64,000 nt of DNA from NCBI RefSeq assembly GCF_000421265.1, contig NZ_ATWN01000005.1, positions 62,001 through 126,000 of the forward strand, given 5' to 3'. The notes below the pieces were generated by a model. That model was given only the letters and a program-made list of their open reading frames with translations. It made no database searches and was not told where the DNA came from. Both the position numbers and the translations under genes were made by a program. Source of the DNA: Thalassospira lucentensis MCCC 1A00383 = DSM 14000. GTDB taxonomy: Bacteria > Pseudomonadota > Alphaproteobacteria > Rhodospirillales > Thalassospiraceae. This document shows positions 1 through 9,534 of the stretch, one piece after another. The number at the start of each line of letters is the position of its first letter. Position 1 is the stretch's first letter.

Positions 1-417
1 TGCTTCTTCGCCCAGAAGGCCAACATCAACATTTATCCCTGCATCCCGCAGCATTTGGTGGCCGCGTCCCGATACACGGGCATCGGGGTCCTCAAGCGCA
101 CTGACAACACGGGAAACACCCGCATCAATCAAACCTGATGCGCATGGTGGGGATTTGCCAAAATGACTACAGGGCTCAAGAGTGACATAGGCCGTCGCCC
201 CCTTTGCAAGGCTGCCTGCGATATCAAGGGCAACACGTTCAGCGTGCGGACGACCACCGGGTCGGGTATGACCACGCCCGACAACCACACCGTCAGGAGA
301 AACCAGAACGCACCCAACAGCCGGGTTTGGCCAGACATTTCCCAAACCGCGTTTAGACAGGCTTAACGCGACCCGCATGAAATGCCGGTCGTCTTCTGTA
401 AACGCGGGGGCTGTCAT
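1..417 (-). CDS. ribD: Riboflavin biosynthesis deaminase/reductase RibD, N-terminal part (cut by window edge)
   Basis: The 139 visible codons encode the N-terminal deaminase domain of bifunctional RibD, which deaminates and then reduces a pyrimidine intermediate of riboflavin synthesis in the cytosol. The cytidine-deaminase zinc motif is complete: HAE at residues 58-60 and PCSHFGKSPPC at 82-92, so H58, C83 and C92 bind zinc and E60 is the proton shuttle. The reductase domain lies beyond base 1. The start ATG overlaps the nrdR stop by one base (TAATG), so the two are translationally coupled. The nrdR-ribD order is common in proteobacteria. Confidence 0.93.
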   Translation of the reverse strand, partial: MTAPAFTEDDRHFMRVALSLSKRGLGNVWPNPAVGCVLVSPDGVVVGRGHTRPGGRPHAERVALDIAGSLAKGATAYVTLEPCSHFGKSPPCASGLIDAGVSRVVSALEDPDARVSGRGHQMLRDAGINVDVGLLGEEA

Positions 418-890
418 TACTCTGCGTCCGCCTCTTCTTCCCCGTCCTGCATGTTTTCCACGAATTGTTCGAAATCACGGGCTTCGCGGAAGTTTTTATA
501 CACTGAAGCGTAGCGCACATACGCCACCTGATCGAGTGCGTTTAACGCCTCCATCACCATTTCACCGATGGTATCGGTGGTAATGTCACTTTCACCGCTG
601 CTTTCGAGGCGTCGTTGAATGCCATTTAAGGCCTTTTCAACACGCTCGTCCTCGATCGGGCGTTTACGACAGGCCAGAAAGATCGACCGCGCCAGTTTAT
701 CGCGGTCGAACAATTCGCGTTGCCCGTCGGTTTTAACAACCATCAGTTCACGCAGTTGAACACGTTCAAATGTCGTAAAACGTGATCCGCATGCAGGACA
801 GAACCGGCGACGGCGAATAGCGTGATGCTCTTCGGTCGGACGGGAATCCTTGACCTGTGTGTCAGTATGTCCGCAAAACGGGCAACGCAT
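417..890 (-). CDS. nrdR: Transcriptional repressor NrdR
   Basis: A 157-residue protein of normal length for NrdR, the ATP/dATP-sensing repressor of ribonucleotide reductase genes. The N-terminal zinc ribbon has C3, C6, C31 and C34, followed by an arginine-rich DNA-contact stretch (about 25-29) and an ATP-cone domain (about 49-139). The C-terminal tail is acidic, which is common in alphaproteobacteria. It sits 24 bases after glyA and overlaps ribD by one base, so it is probably in a glyA-nrdR-ribD transcript. No NrdR boxes were identified in this window. Confidence 0.95.
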   Translation of the reverse strand: MRCPFCGHTDTQVKDSRPTEEHHAIRRRRFCPACGSRFTTFERVQLRELMVVKTDGQRELFDRDKLARSIFLACRKRPIEDERVEKALNGIQRRLESSGESDITTDTIGEMVMEALNALDQVAYVRYASVYKNFREARDFEQFVENMQDGEEEADAE

Positions 891-914
891 TTTCTTTACT
901 CGCTCTTGACGCGA

Positions 915-2189
915 TCAGGAATAGATCGGGAAGCGTTTGCAAAGGTCTTCGACCTTCGCACGCGCAGCGGCTTCAACCTCGGAATTGCCTTCCGGGCTAT
1001 CGACCATTGCGTCAAGAACATCACCGATCAGCTCACCGATCTGTTTGAATTCCTCAACACCAAACCCGCGCGTCGTACCGGCTGGTGTACCCAGACGGAT
1101 CCCCGACGTAATGGTTGGTTTTTCGGTATCAAACGGAATGCCGTTTTTGTTGCACGTGATGCCCGCACGCTCAAGTGCGACTTCTGCTGTGTTGCCCTTC
1201 AGGCCCTTGGGACGAAGATCAACCAGCATCAGATGAGTATCCGTGCCACCGGTCACGATATCAAAACCGCGTTTCACCAGAACTTCTGCCAGTGCTTTGG
1301 CATTGTCGATGATCTGCTGCGTATAATCTTTGAATTCCGGACGCAGTGCTTCGCCAAAGGCAACCGCTTTTGCTGCAATCACGTGCATCAACGGACCACC
1401 CTGCAAGCCAGGGAACACAGCCGAGTTGATCTTTTTGCCGATATCAAGATTGTTCGACAGGATCATGCCGCCACGCGGACCACGAAGGGTTTTATGCGTG
1501 GTGGTGGTTACAACGTCAGCATAAGGAAGCGGGCTCGGATGCGCGCCACCGGCAACCAGACCGGCAAAGTGCGCCATATCAACCATCAAAAGTGCACCGA
1601 CCTTATCGGCGATTTCACGGAACCGTTTGAAATCAATCTGGCGCGGAATGGCAGAACCACCTGCAATGATCAAGGCAGGCTTGTGTTCAACAGCCAGTGC
1701 TTCGACCTGATCGTAATCAAGGGTCAAATCGTCTTCACGTACACCGTACTGGATGGCATTGAACCATTTCCCTGACAGGGCCGGACGTGCGCCATGGGTC
1801 AGATGGCCACCAGCATCAAGCGACATCCCCAGAATGGTATCGCCCGGCTTGCACAGTGCCAGCATAACCGCACCGTTCGCCTGCGCACCGGAATGCGGCT
1901 GAACGTTGACAAATTCACAGCCAAACAGTTCTTTGGCGCGGTCAATCGCAAGCTGCTCGGCAACATCAACAAATTCGCACCCGCCGTAATAACGACGCGA
2001 AGGATAACCTTCGGCATATTTGTTCGTCAGAACCGTTCCCTGAGCTTCGATCACGGCTTTGGAAACAATGTTTTCCGAAGCAATCATCTCAATCTGGTTT
2101 TGCTGACGATCCTGTTCATCGGTGACGGATTTGAACAATGCCGGATCGGCGTCGGACAAGCTGGTCGTGAAAAAGCCTTTGAACGACAT
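915..2189 (-). CDS. glyA: Serine hydroxymethyltransferase
   Basis: A 424-residue PLP enzyme that interconverts serine and glycine while charging tetrahydrofolate with a one-carbon unit. The PLP lysine is K233 in [11 protein letters not shown] (231-241). Other family signatures are the IASEN segment near residue 36 and the [13 protein letters not shown] stretch near 58. The ATG follows a purine-rich GAGAGAGG site. It lies 96 bases after rpiB and 24 bases before nrdR on the same strand, a gene order typical of alphaproteobacteria. Confidence 0.97.
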   Translation of the reverse strand: MSFKGFFTTSLSDADPALFKSVTDEQDRQQNQIEMIASENIVSKAVIEAQGTVLTNKYAEGYPSRRYYGGCEFVDVAEQLAIDRAKELFGCEFVNVQPHSGAQANGAVMLALCKPGDTILGMSLDAGGHLTHGARPALSGKWFNAIQYGVREDDLTLDYDQVEALAVEHKPALIIAGGSAIPRQIDFKRFREIADKVGALLMVDMAHFAGLVAGGAHPSPLPYADVVTTTTHKTLRGPRGGMILSNNLDIGKKINSAVFPGLQGGPLMHVIAAKAVAFGEALRPEFKDYTQQIIDNAKALAEVLVKRGFDIVTGGTDTHLMLVDLRPKGLKGNTAEVALERAGITCNKNGIPFDTEKPTITSGIRLGTPAGTTRGFGVEEFKQIGELIGDVLDAMVDSPEGNSEVEAAARAKVEDLCKRFPIYS

Positions 2190-2285
2190 GCTGGGGCCTC
2201 TCTCAATGCAATATGACGGGTTGGTGCAAACCGAAGCGAACCAACCCGGTCTGGTTGATGCCAGATGGCGGTGTAATTGGTAGGA

Positions 2286-2720
2286 TTAAGACATCTTCGC
2301 AACACGAAGCGCGTGACGACCGCCTTCAAACTCGGTCGAAATAAACGCATCCACGCAATCAAGTGCTTTCGCATCACCCACGATGCGCGCGCCGAGACAC
2401 AACACATTCGCGTTGTTATGCTGACGGCAAAGCTCGGCCGAAAGGCGATCATGCGCCAAGGCAGCACGCACTTCCGGGAAACGGTTGGCGGCAATGCTCA
2501 TGCCTATCCCAGAGCCACATACAAGAATGCCCGCTTCGGATTGACCATCAATAATCGATTTGGCAACGGCTTGTGCATAGTCCGGATAATCAACAGATTC
2601 GGAGCCGTTCGTTCCAAAATCGAAAACTTCAATGCCGCGATCCTTAAGAGCACTGATAATTGCGGTTTTAAGTTCGACGCCACCATGATCGGCAGCAATG
2701 GCAATGGTCTTTACAGTCAT
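2286..2720 (-). CDS. rpiB: Ribose 5-phosphate isomerase B
   Basis: A 144-residue RpiB/LacAB-family protein that interconverts ribose 5-phosphate and ribulose 5-phosphate. The N-terminal phosphate-binding motif AADHGG is at 9-14, and C68 in CGSGIGMSIAANR (68-80) is the expected catalytic cysteine. H101 in the NNAN region fits the usual ring-opening or phosphate-binding histidine. It heads the minus-strand group rpiB-glyA-nrdR-ribD. The long gap upstream (2721-3180) must hold its promoter as well as that of the divergent regulator. Confidence 0.95.
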   Translation of the reverse strand: MTVKTIAIAADHGGVELKTAIISALKDRGIEVFDFGTNGSESVDYPDYAQAVAKSIIDGQSEAGILVCGSGIGMSIAANRFPEVRAALAHDRLSAELCRQHNNANVLCLGARIVGDAKALDCVDAFISTEFEGGRHALRVAKMS

Positions 2721-2870
2721 CGGCGCGCCCTTGAACGAAGTCAGTGATTAAATTTGAGCGCCTTGTAGCATATAGGACGCAAACTGCCAACGCGCAGGAC
2801 ACCCTGATCTGCAAGTTTTACGAAGACCAGATATGCGTTCCAACAACAGAAATCGTTGCGCCAGTCATGT

Positions 2871-2884
2871 TGTGAAGCTTCACA
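2871..2884. promoter_or_regulatory. 14-base perfect palindrome, candidate operator
   Basis: TGTGAAGCTTCACA is a perfect inverted repeat with no spacer, lying in the rpiB/mucR divergent region about 150 bases upstream of rpiB and 300 bases upstream of mucR. The form suits a dimeric repressor site. The bound protein is unknown. Confidence 0.35.
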
Positions 2885-3113
2885 CACGCTATAATATTAT
2901 TATTGCCCCCACATACGCGCAAATGATCATAGCGTGATGAAATTAAAGAAACACCATTAAGCACACCCAGCACGATTATTCACAGACCAAAATATTAGTT
3001 TTTCGGACATGACCGCCTTTTAATGACAACAGACAATTGGGTGTCACTGATGCAATCGAATGTACTTTGATTAAATCATTTTATTATTAAATCCTCTTGC
3101 TCTTTTCTGTTGT

Positions 3114-3143
3114 TTGACTATATCGGGTAACTAGTGCATTAAT
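3114..3143 (+). promoter_or_regulatory. Candidate sigma-70 promoter for the mucR-like gene
   Basis: TTGACT at 3114-3119 is followed after 18 bases by ATTAAT at 3138-3143, placing transcription start near 3150. A purine-rich AAAGGAAA ribosome site lies at about 3163-3170, somewhat far (about 11 bases) from the ATG at 3181. Recognised by eye only. Confidence 0.4.
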
Positions 3144-3180
3144 TTTTATGTAATTTTCAAACTAAAGGAAACTGTCACTC

Positions 3181-3600
3181 ATGGCTGACGCCGATAATAG
3201 CGTGCTTGATCGCGACGAACTCTTGCAGATGACCGTCGATATTGTTTCTGCATATGTGAGTAACAACGCACTTGCCGCGGCACAAATCCCTGAACTGATT
3301 TCGACCGTCTTTGGCTCGCTCGACGAAATCCGCGCCGACGAGAACGAGCCAGAGCAAGAACCGCTTAAACCGGCTGTTCCGATCCGCAAGTCGGTTGGTG
3401 ATGATTACATCATCTGCCTTGAAGACGGCAAAAAGCTGAAAATGCTGAAACGCCATCTGCGCACGACCTACAACCTGACGCCGGAAGAATACCGTGCGAA
3501 ATGGGGTCTACCATCTGATTACCCGATGGTTGCGCCGAACTATGCAAAACAACGTTCGCAGTTTGCCAAGAAAATCGGTCTTGGTCGCAAGGCGAAGTAA
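3181..3600 (+). CDS. MucR/Ros family transcriptional regulator
   Basis: A 139-residue protein of the MucR/Ros family, global regulators in alphaproteobacteria that bind AT-rich DNA. The N-terminal half (1-65) matches the oligomerisation part; the C-terminal half carries the zinc-finger-like fold, with C79, D82 and H92, the YNLTPEEYRAKWGLP block and the DYPMVAPNYA block. The usual last histidine of the finger is replaced: residues 96-97 are T and Y. Some family members are reported to fold without zinc, so this may be one. It is a single-gene unit with its own promoter candidate and a strong terminator at 3631-3670. Confidence 0.92.
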   Translation: MADADNSVLDRDELLQMTVDIVSAYVSNNALAAAQIPELISTVFGSLDEIRADENEPEQEPLKPAVPIRKSVGDDYIICLEDGKKLKMLKRHLRTTYNLTPEEYRAKWGLPSDYPMVAPNYAKQRSQFAKKIGLGRKAK

Positions 3601-3630
3601 TACGCCCTGCCCGATCACCAAACGACTAAA

Positions 3631-3670
3631 ACAAAAACGCCGTTCTGTTTGTTCAGAACGGCGTTTTTGT
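3631..3670 (+). terminator. Rho-independent terminator of the mucR-like gene
   Basis: A perfect 17-base inverted repeat (3631-3647 and 3654-3670) with a six-base TTTGTT loop; the 3' arm ends in a T run. It begins 30 bases after the stop codon. Confidence 0.85.
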
Positions 3671-3685
3671 TTGAATCACCCATAA

Positions 3686-3712
3686 AAAAGCCCGGCATAA
3701 CGCCGGGCTTTT
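3686..3712 (-). terminator. Rho-independent terminator of livJ
   Basis: An 11-base perfect stem (3686-3696 with 3702-3712) with a five-base loop, GC-rich at its core. On the minus strand it is followed by a run of six T. It lies 20 bases past the livJ stop and points towards the mucR terminator. Confidence 0.85.
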
Positions 3713-3731
3713 CCCAAATCAGATGATTTGA

Positions 3732-4838
3732 TTATTTTGCGTAATCGTACGAACCGTTTTCCCATTCGTAGAAAACATAACCCGGAGCAGCAACATCACC
3801 TTTGGCATCGAACGAGATCGAACCAAGAACGGTGTCGAATGCATCGCCGCTATGCAGAGCTTCGATAACAGCTTCGGAGTCAGTGGTACCGGCTTTGGTT
3901 GCAGCCTGTGCCCAAGCCTGGATCGCACCATAGGTGTAAAGGGTATAACCTTCAGGCTTGTAGTTCTGAGCTTCGAAGTATTTTACGAGTTCAGCGTTGC
4001 GCGGATCTTTTTCAAGAGCCGGACCTGCGGTGAAGAGCGTGCCTTTACCGGCATCACCCGTGATTGACCAATACTCAAGCGAGTTCAGTGCATCACCGGA
4101 GATTGCAAGGGTATCAAGACCCTGGCTGCGCATCTGACGAACAATCAGGCCCAGCTCGGTGTGGTAACCACCGTAATACAGGACGTCGACGCCTTCAGAT
4201 TTCAGCTTGGTCACCAGTGCCGAGTAATCTTTTTCACCCGGGGTAATGGCTTCATACATCACTTCTTCAACGCCAGCAGCGTTCATGTTTTTCTTGGTTT
4301 CGTCAGCCAGGCCTTTGGAATAAGCCTGTTTGTCGTGAACGATGGCAATTTTCTTGTCGCCATAGTTTTCAGCCAAGTATTTACCAGCAACTTCACCCTG
4401 CTGGTCATCACGACCGCAAACACGGAATACGTTGTCCATGTCACGCTCGGTGAGCTGCGGGTTGGTCGAAGCCGGAGAAATCTGAACGATGCCTTCTTCG
4501 AAGTACACTTCAGAAGCCGGGATCGAAGAACCCGAGCAGAAGTGACCAGCAACAAGTGCAACATTTTTGCTGACGAGCTGGTTGGCAACAGCAACAGCCT
4601 GTTTCGGATCGCATGCGTCATCGCCGATTTCGAGAACGACTTTTTCGCCGTTAACGCCACCAGCAGCATTGAGGTCCGCCACAGCTTTCTCGGCGCCCTT
4701 GGTCATCTGTTCGCCAAAGGCGGCATAAGGGCCGGTCATCGGACCAACGGTCGCGATAACGATGTCTGCTTTTGCCACACCCATCGAAAGTACAAGTGCA
4801 GAAGCAGTTGCCAGAAGGCCGAGCTTGGTTTTCGACAT
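3732..4838 (-). CDS. livJ: Branched-chain amino acid ABC transporter, periplasmic binding protein
   Basis: A 368-residue LivJ/LivK-type solute-binding protein that delivers branched-chain or related amino acids to the LivHMGF permease. The N-terminus is a Sec signal peptide with likely cleavage after AKA near residue 24. The mature part starts with IVIATVGPMTGPYAAFG, the typical first strand and binding loop. The ATG at 4838 is chosen because AGGGAGA precedes it; a longer reading frame to 4904 lacks both a ribosome site and a signal peptide at its N-terminus. It follows the permease genes after a hairpin, so it probably also has its own promoter. Confidence 0.93.
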   Translation of the reverse strand: MSKTKLGLLATASALVLSMGVAKADIVIATVGPMTGPYAAFGEQMTKGAEKAVADLNAAGGVNGEKVVLEIGDDACDPKQAVAVANQLVSKNVALVAGHFCSGSSIPASEVYFEEGIVQISPASTNPQLTERDMDNVFRVCGRDDQQGEVAGKYLAENYGDKKIAIVHDKQAYSKGLADETKKNMNAAGVEEVMYEAITPGEKDYSALVTKLKSEGVDVLYYGGYHTELGLIVRQMRSQGLDTLAISGDALNSLEYWSITGDAGKGTLFTAGPALEKDPRNAELVKYFEAQNYKPEGYTLYTYGAIQAWAQAATKAGTTDSEAVIEALHSGDAFDTVLGSISFDAKGDVAAPGYVFYEWENGSYDYAK

Positions 4839-5013
4839 TAGAGAAGTCTCCCTGTTCCAAAGGTTGGTTCCATCACCATGACAGAACCGTCTTTCTGGAC
4901 ACAAAACCGGCTCGTTTTATCTTCCGATTACCGGTTTCATCTCCGTGTACTTTAACACCCATAAATTGGTGTGCAATAGTACAAAGCAATGCGCTGCCAA
5001 CAATTTAGCAACG

Positions 5014-5041
5014 CGATGGTGGCAACACCCTGCCACCATCG
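5014..5041 (-). terminator. Hairpin between the liv permease operon and livJ
   Basis: A perfect 11-base stem (5014-5024 with 5031-5041) and a six-base loop start six bases after the stop of the small membrane-protein gene. There is no strong T run on the minus strand, so it may be a weak terminator, an RNA-processing site or a stability element. Such structures often set the high ratio of binding protein to permease. Confidence 0.5.
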
Positions 5042-5046
5042 GATGA

Positions 5047-5400
5047 TCAGACGTCCGCCCCTTCACGTGCGCGGAACCCAAACGGTCCGACACGTTCATA
5101 AAGCCACGGATATTGCGACAGCATCTTGTTGACCTTTGTCACGCGGAAGGCTGCCGACATGATCGCAAAAATGATCACCGTGTCAAAAATGTAGCCCGAA
5201 AGCGAAAGTAACTCACCCTCAAACAACGCATAGGTCAGAAACCGGTCAGTCAGCCCCAGCAGCAATGAATATGCATAGAGCTGATGGACAGAACGCCACG
5301 TATTGGCAATCGCCTGCCCGGTCATGAACGCACAGAACCCCATCAGGATGACGGTCATTCCGATCGTGACACCAGTACTGGTACCTGTAATCGCTTCCAT
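5047..5400 (-). CDS. Small membrane protein of the liv operon (DUF6867-like)
   Basis: A 117-residue protein with about three membrane segments (roughly 12-34, 44-64 and 68-92) and a short charged tail containing QYPWLYERVGPFG. I recall a family named DUF6867 found beside branched-chain amino acid transporters in Rhodospirillales, and this sequence fits it; the function is unknown. The ATG at 5400 is preceded by AGGAGGG and lies 10 bases after the livF stop, so it is part of the livHMGF transcript. Likely an accessory or assembly factor of the transporter, by position only. Confidence 0.75.
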   Translation of the reverse strand: MEAITGTSTGVTIGMTVILMGFCAFMTGQAIANTWRSVHQLYAYSLLLGLTDRFLTYALFEGELLSLSGYIFDTVIIFAIMSAAFRVTKVNKMLSQYPWLYERVGPFGFRAREGADV

Positions 5401-5410
5401 ATCCGCCCTC

Positions 5411-6127
5411 CTAGTGGCCACCCTCGAGATAAGCTGCGCGGACTTCCGGATTGGCCAGAAGTTCGGCACCTGTTCCCGAAAGGGTAATGTTGCCGTTCAC
5501 CATCACATAACCGCGATGGGCAAGCTTGAGCGCATGGAACGCGTTCTGCTCGACCAAGAAAACCGTAACTTTCTTCTCGCGGTTGATCTTTTTGATGGTT
5601 TCAAAGATCTGCTTGACGACCAGCGGCGCAATGCCAAGCGACGGTTCATCAAGCAGCAACAGACGCGGACGGCCCATAAGCGCACGGCCAATCGCCAGCA
5701 TTTGCTGCTCACCACCGGACATCGTCCCGGCACGCTGGTTGATACGTTCCTTCAGACGCGGGAACAAATCGAACACCATTTCAAGATCGTCTTCGAAATA
5801 CTTCGGATCCTGAGTGTTGGCACCCATCTGCAGGTTTTCATGCACAGACATGCGCGGGAAAATACGACGACCTTCGGGCGACTGCTGAATACCAAGATGG
5901 CAAATCTCATGCGTTGGCATGCGACTGATATCCTGACCTTCGAACAAAATGCGTCCTTTGGTGGCCTGCGGTGACCCGCAACACGTCATCAGCAAAGTCG
6001 TCTTACCAGCACCATTGGCACCGATCAGTGTAACGATCTCACCTTCGTTGACTTCCATATCGACGCCCCGGAGGGCTTCGATATTGCCATAGAAGGTATG
6101 TACACCTTCAATTTTCAGCATGGACAT
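5411..6127 (-). CDS. livF: Branched-chain amino acid ABC transporter ATPase LivF
   Basis: A 238-residue ABC ATPase. Walker A GANGAGKT is at 36-43, the signature MSGGEQ at 136-141 and Walker B LLLLDEP at 156-162. The VEQNAFHALKLAHRGYVM segment in the C-terminal third is characteristic of LivF and carries an N in place of the usual H-loop histidine (VEQN), which is normal for this subunit. It lies 14 bases after livG and powers uptake through LivHM as a heterodimer with LivG. Confidence 0.96.
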   Translation of the reverse strand: MSMLKIEGVHTFYGNIEALRGVDMEVNEGEIVTLIGANGAGKTTLLMTCCGSPQATKGRILFEGQDISRMPTHEICHLGIQQSPEGRRIFPRMSVHENLQMGANTQDPKYFEDDLEMVFDLFPRLKERINQRAGTMSGGEQQMLAIGRALMGRPRLLLLDEPSLGIAPLVVKQIFETIKKINREKKVTVFLVEQNAFHALKLAHRGYVMVNGNITLSGTGAELLANPEVRAAYLEGGH

Positions 6128-6141
6128 ATCGATCTACTCCC

Positions 6142-6999
6142 TCACTGCGCTTTCGGATCAAGATGAAGGTCGGCAGCGACTTCCGGCGGCAATTCATCGT
6201 CTTCATCCTCACCGAGGTAAGCACGAATAACAGCCGGATCATTCTTGACCGCATCGGGATCGCCATCGGCGATCTTTTTACCGTAATCAAGCACGATCAC
6301 ATGATCGGAAATCTTCATGACGACGCTCATGTCATGTTCAATCAGCAAAAGACCAATCCCCTGATCATCACGGATGCTCTGCAACAGAACATTAAGTTCC
6401 GAAGACTCACGGGGGTTAAGACCCGCTGCCGGTTCATCAAGACACAGCAGTGAAGGGTTCACACACATCGCACGTGCAATCTCAAGGCGACGCTGCGACC
6501 CATACGGCAGGTTGCCCGCGTTCCAGTCGGCCTGATCATACAGACCAACCTTGTTCAGCCAGAATTTGGCGGTTTCAAGCGCCTCTTTCTCCGCCTTGGC
6601 ATAGCGACCAAGATTGAACAAACCCGCCAGCGAAAAGGCCGATGCATCCATCAAGGCATTATGCTGCGCCACGATCAGGTTTTCCAAAACAGTCATGCCG
6701 GTAAACAGGCGGATGTTCTGGAAAGTACGTGCCACACCATTGTTACGTGGGATACGAAAGCCTTCACTACGCTCCAAAAGACGCGGCCCATCATTGGCAT
6801 AAAGCGTCAGACGACCTTCAGTCGGAACGTAGAAACCGGTAAGACAGTTAAATACCGTGGTCTTCCCTGCCCCGTTCGGGCCGATGATTGCCGTGATCTC
6901 ACCCTTTCGCGCGGTGAAAGAAAGATCATCAATGGCGACCAGACCGCCAAAGCGCATGGTCAGGTGTTCGACTTCAAGTTGGACGTTGTTGTCGGTCAT
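6142..6999 (-). CDS. livG: Branched-chain amino acid ABC transporter ATPase LivG
   Basis: A 285-residue ABC ATPase with Walker A GPNGAGKT (40-47), signature LPYGSQR (164-170), Walker B LLCLDEP (184-190) and the H-loop histidine H222 in IEHDM. The motif [10 protein letters not shown] (90-99) is typical of LivG. It has a C-terminal acidic extension of about 25 residues beyond the ATPase core. The start overlaps the livM stop by four bases (ATGA), indicating translational coupling. Confidence 0.96.
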   Translation of the reverse strand: MTDNNVQLEVEHLTMRFGGLVAIDDLSFTARKGEITAIIGPNGAGKTTVFNCLTGFYVPTEGRLTLYANDGPRLLERSEGFRIPRNNGVARTFQNIRLFTGMTVLENLIVAQHNALMDASAFSLAGLFNLGRYAKAEKEALETAKFWLNKVGLYDQADWNAGNLPYGSQRRLEIARAMCVNPSLLCLDEPAAGLNPRESSELNVLLQSIRDDQGIGLLLIEHDMSVVMKISDHVIVLDYGKKIADGDPDAVKNDPAVIRAYLGEDEDDELPPEVAADLHLDPKAQ

Positions 7000-8516
7000 T
7001 TGGCTTCTCCGGCAACTTTTTCTTTCTTGCTCATATTCAAAAGGATGGTCGGATCACGGAAAGACAAAAGTCCACGTGGGCGCCACAACATGATGGCAAC
7101 CATACCAGCCCCGAAGATCAGCATGCGATACTCGGCAAGCTCACGGAACATTTCCGGGAAGCCAATCATCACGACCGCGGCAAGCACCACACCAATCTGA
7201 CTGCCCATACCGCCCATCACAACGATGGCCAGGATCACAGCAGATTCAAGGAAGGTGAAGCTTTCCGGGCTGATGAAGCCCTGACGGGTTGCAAAGAACG
7301 CGCCGGCAAAACCACCAAACATCGCGCCGATTGCAAATGCAGACAGCTTGGTATTGGTTGGATTGATGCCAAGAGAACGACAGGCGATTTCGTCTTCACG
7401 CAACGCTTCCCACGCCCGCCCGATCGGCAATTTACGCAAGCGCATGGTTACAAAGTTCGTAACCAACGCCAGAATAAGGATCAGGTAGTACAGGAAGATC
7501 AGGCGATGCATGGATGAGTATTCAATACCCATCAAATCACCAAACCCGATGGAGCCTTCGGGAACACGGCGCGAAAATTCCGCCAGTCCAAAGAAACTCG
7601 GACGCTCAATGGACGAAATGCCATCCGGCCCACCGGTCAAATCATACCAGTTGATCAGGATAACACGGATGATTTCACCAAAGCCTAAGGTCACAATCGC
7701 CAGATAATCACCGCGAAGCCTTAGAACCGGGAAGCCTAGAATAATGCCAAAGCTTGCGGCAAAGATACCGGCAAGCGGCAGGCACAGCCAGAAGCTCAGA
7801 TCGAAGTTCTGCGACAGCAATGCATAGGAATATGCACCCACTGCGTAGAAGGCCACATAGCCAAGATCAAGAAGACCGGCCAGCCCCACCACGATGTTCA
7901 ACCCCCAACCGAGCATGATGTAAATCATAACAAGGGTTGCAAGATCGATCGCAGAACGGTTTTCACCAAAGATCAATGGGAAGATGAAGAAGAAGATGAT
8001 CCCGATTAAACCGATTTTTTTGGTATTGGACCGATAGGCAACCTGAATTTTCGATGAAATTTTCGTGCTTTCATCAACGACGACAGCACTCTTTTCCTTC
8101 ATCGAGAAGTACGCGATGGCAAAAACAATCGCGAGGAAACAAACCGTCACAACAATGCTTGTGAAGCTGCCAACCGCCATATCGAGAACCACAGGTGATG
8201 CCCAACGGTCGTCCATGTCGCGGAAACGCACAAACATTTCGAAAACGCAAACCGCAGCCAGCGTAATCATGAGGGCCTGAACCAGCCGTGAGATACCTTC
8301 ACGACGAATGATCAGGGCAAGGCGGCCAATAACCGTCGATCCAATTGCGATCAGGACAAGGTCCCACCGCACAGCCAGTTCAAGTCCGGTCGGACGGTCA
8401 ACGGTCTCGACCCCAAGGATCATGACCGACATCAGCAGCGCGATCACGGCAAAGAACGCGAGTTCCTTGACGATCTCTGAGCCGCTGGTACGAGATGAAG
8501 CAAATGCAGAAGACAT
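6996..8516 (-). CDS. livM: Branched-chain amino acid ABC transporter permease LivM, with long N-terminal membrane extension
   Basis: A 506-residue permease. The conserved LivM core begins near residue 185 ([20 protein letters not shown]) and contains the EAA-like block near the [19 protein letters not shown] segment. About 170 residues precede it with roughly four predicted membrane segments, longer than in E. coli LivM (about 425 residues in total). The extension resembles the LivHM N-terminal region seen in some relatives. The start overlaps the livH stop by one base (TGATG) and the stop overlaps livG by four. Confidence 0.93.
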   Translation of the reverse strand: MSSAFASSRTSGSEIVKELAFFAVIALLMSVMILGVETVDRPTGLELAVRWDLVLIAIGSTVIGRLALIIRREGISRLVQALMITLAAVCVFEMFVRFRDMDDRWASPVVLDMAVGSFTSIVVTVCFLAIVFAIAYFSMKEKSAVVVDESTKISSKIQVAYRSNTKKIGLIGIIFFFIFPLIFGENRSAIDLATLVMIYIMLGWGLNIVVGLAGLLDLGYVAFYAVGAYSYALLSQNFDLSFWLCLPLAGIFAASFGIILGFPVLRLRGDYLAIVTLGFGEIIRVILINWYDLTGGPDGISSIERPSFFGLAEFSRRVPEGSIGFGDLMGIEYSSMHRLIFLYYLILILALVTNFVTMRLRKLPIGRAWEALREDEIACRSLGINPTNTKLSAFAIGAMFGGFAGAFFATRQGFISPESFTFLESAVILAIVVMGGMGSQIGVVLAAVVMIGFPEMFRELAEYRMLIFGAGMVAIMLWRPRGLLSFRDPTILLNMSKKEKVAGEAK

Positions 8517-9439
8517 CAGACTTTCTCCACCTCAGGCTTACCAAGCAGACCCCAAGGGCGGAAGATCAGCACGAGAACGAGAATACCGAACGTTGCAACG
8601 TCCTTGTATTCAATCGTGAGATACCCCGACCAGAATGCCTCGATCAGACCAATCAAAAGCCCGCCGAGCATCGCACCTGGAAGTGAACCGATACCGCCCA
8701 GAACAGCGGCGGTGAAGGCTTTAACGCCAGCAAGGAAGCCGATGTAGAAATCAATCACACCATAATACAGTGTCACCATCATCCCTGCGACCGATGCCAG
8801 GGCAGCCCCCATAACAAAGGTGGTCGAAATTGTGCGGTCGACATTGACGCCCAGAAGGCCCGCCATTGTGCGATCCTGTTCACAAGCGCGCTGCGCACGA
8901 CCCAGTGATGTTTTGGCAATCAGTGTGGAGAACACGACCATCAGCACAAAGGTCAGAACAATAATGATGATCTGCATATAGCTCAGCTGAACATCGAAGT
9001 TCGCACTTTTCATCATGGTGATGCCGCCTTCAATAAGCGGCTGCATCGGCTTAACGCGTGCACCTTGCGAAATCTGAACGAAGTTCTGCAGGAAAATGGA
9101 CATGCCGATGGCAGAAATCAGCGCTGCAAGCCGGAATGATCCGCGCAGCGGCCGGTATGCGACCCGTTCAACGCCCCAACCATAGATCGAGGTCAGAACC
9201 ATTGAAACGAACAGCATCAAAAGAAGTGTGAGCGGTAAAATACCGCTAATCCCTGCTGCCTGACAGATCAGGAAGGTGATCAGGGAATGAAACGCACCGA
9301 TCATATAGATCTCGCCGTGCGCGAAGTTGATCATACCGATGATGCCATACACCATGGTGTAACCGATGGCGATCAGACCATAGATGGCTCCCAGCGTCAG
9401 ACCGTTGATCAATTGTTGTAGGAAATAAGCCCAATCCAT
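8516..9439 (-). CDS. livH: Branched-chain amino acid ABC transporter permease LivH
   Basis: A 307-residue polytopic inner-membrane permease. It opens with the family-typical [20 protein letters not shown] and [15 protein letters not shown], and ends with [19 protein letters not shown] and a short cytoplasmic tail. It pairs with LivM to form the pore. It is the first full gene of the minus-strand operon livH-livM-livG-livF-small membrane protein. The ribosome site is modest (AAGG, about 8 bases before the ATG) and lies inside a possible short upstream ORF (9409-9534). Confidence 0.95.
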   Translation of the reverse strand: MDWAYFLQQLINGLTLGAIYGLIAIGYTMVYGIIGMINFAHGEIYMIGAFHSLITFLICQAAGISGILPLTLLLMLFVSMVLTSIYGWGVERVAYRPLRGSFRLAALISAIGMSIFLQNFVQISQGARVKPMQPLIEGGITMMKSANFDVQLSYMQIIIIVLTFVLMVVFSTLIAKTSLGRAQRACEQDRTMAGLLGVNVDRTISTTFVMGAALASVAGMMVTLYYGVIDFYIGFLAGVKAFTAAVLGGIGSLPGAMLGGLLIGLIEAFWSGYLTIEYKDVATFGILVLVLIFRPWGLLGKPEVEKV

Positions 9440-9534
9440 TGCACAACCTTAGATTTGGCACAGACAAACAAGGTCTTCGCCTGATCAACAGAAGGCATCA
9501 AGTCATAGATATATGTATTGATTGGATGAGACAT
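9409..9534 (-). CDS. Possible 41-residue leader ORF overlapping the start of livH
   Basis: This short frame starts with ATG at 9534 right after a strong GGGGGAG ribosome site and ends 31 bases inside livH, in another frame. The product has no recognisable domain; 11 of 41 residues are I, L or V, with VVQWIGLI near the end. It could couple translation into livH, whose own ribosome site lies within it, or act as a leader peptide. It may also be a chance frame. Confidence is low. Confidence 0.35.
   Translation of the reverse strand: MSHPINTYIYDLMPSVDQAKTLFVCAKSKVVQWIGLISYNN

Larger units (their letters stand above)
2721..3180. other. 460-base divergent intergenic region between rpiB and the mucR-like gene
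   Basis: This stretch has no credible coding sequence. It is markedly AT-rich compared with its surroundings, especially 2890-3160. It contains a 14-base perfect palindrome (2871-2884) and a candidate sigma-70 promoter (3114-3143) for the regulator. MucR/Ros proteins are known to bind AT-rich DNA and often repress their own genes, so autoregulation here is plausible but inferred. Confidence 0.6.

Noticed and set aside
822..1775. 317-codon plus-strand frame
   Set aside because: It is antisense to nrdR and glyA, whose products match known families along their full length; the antisense product shows no domain.
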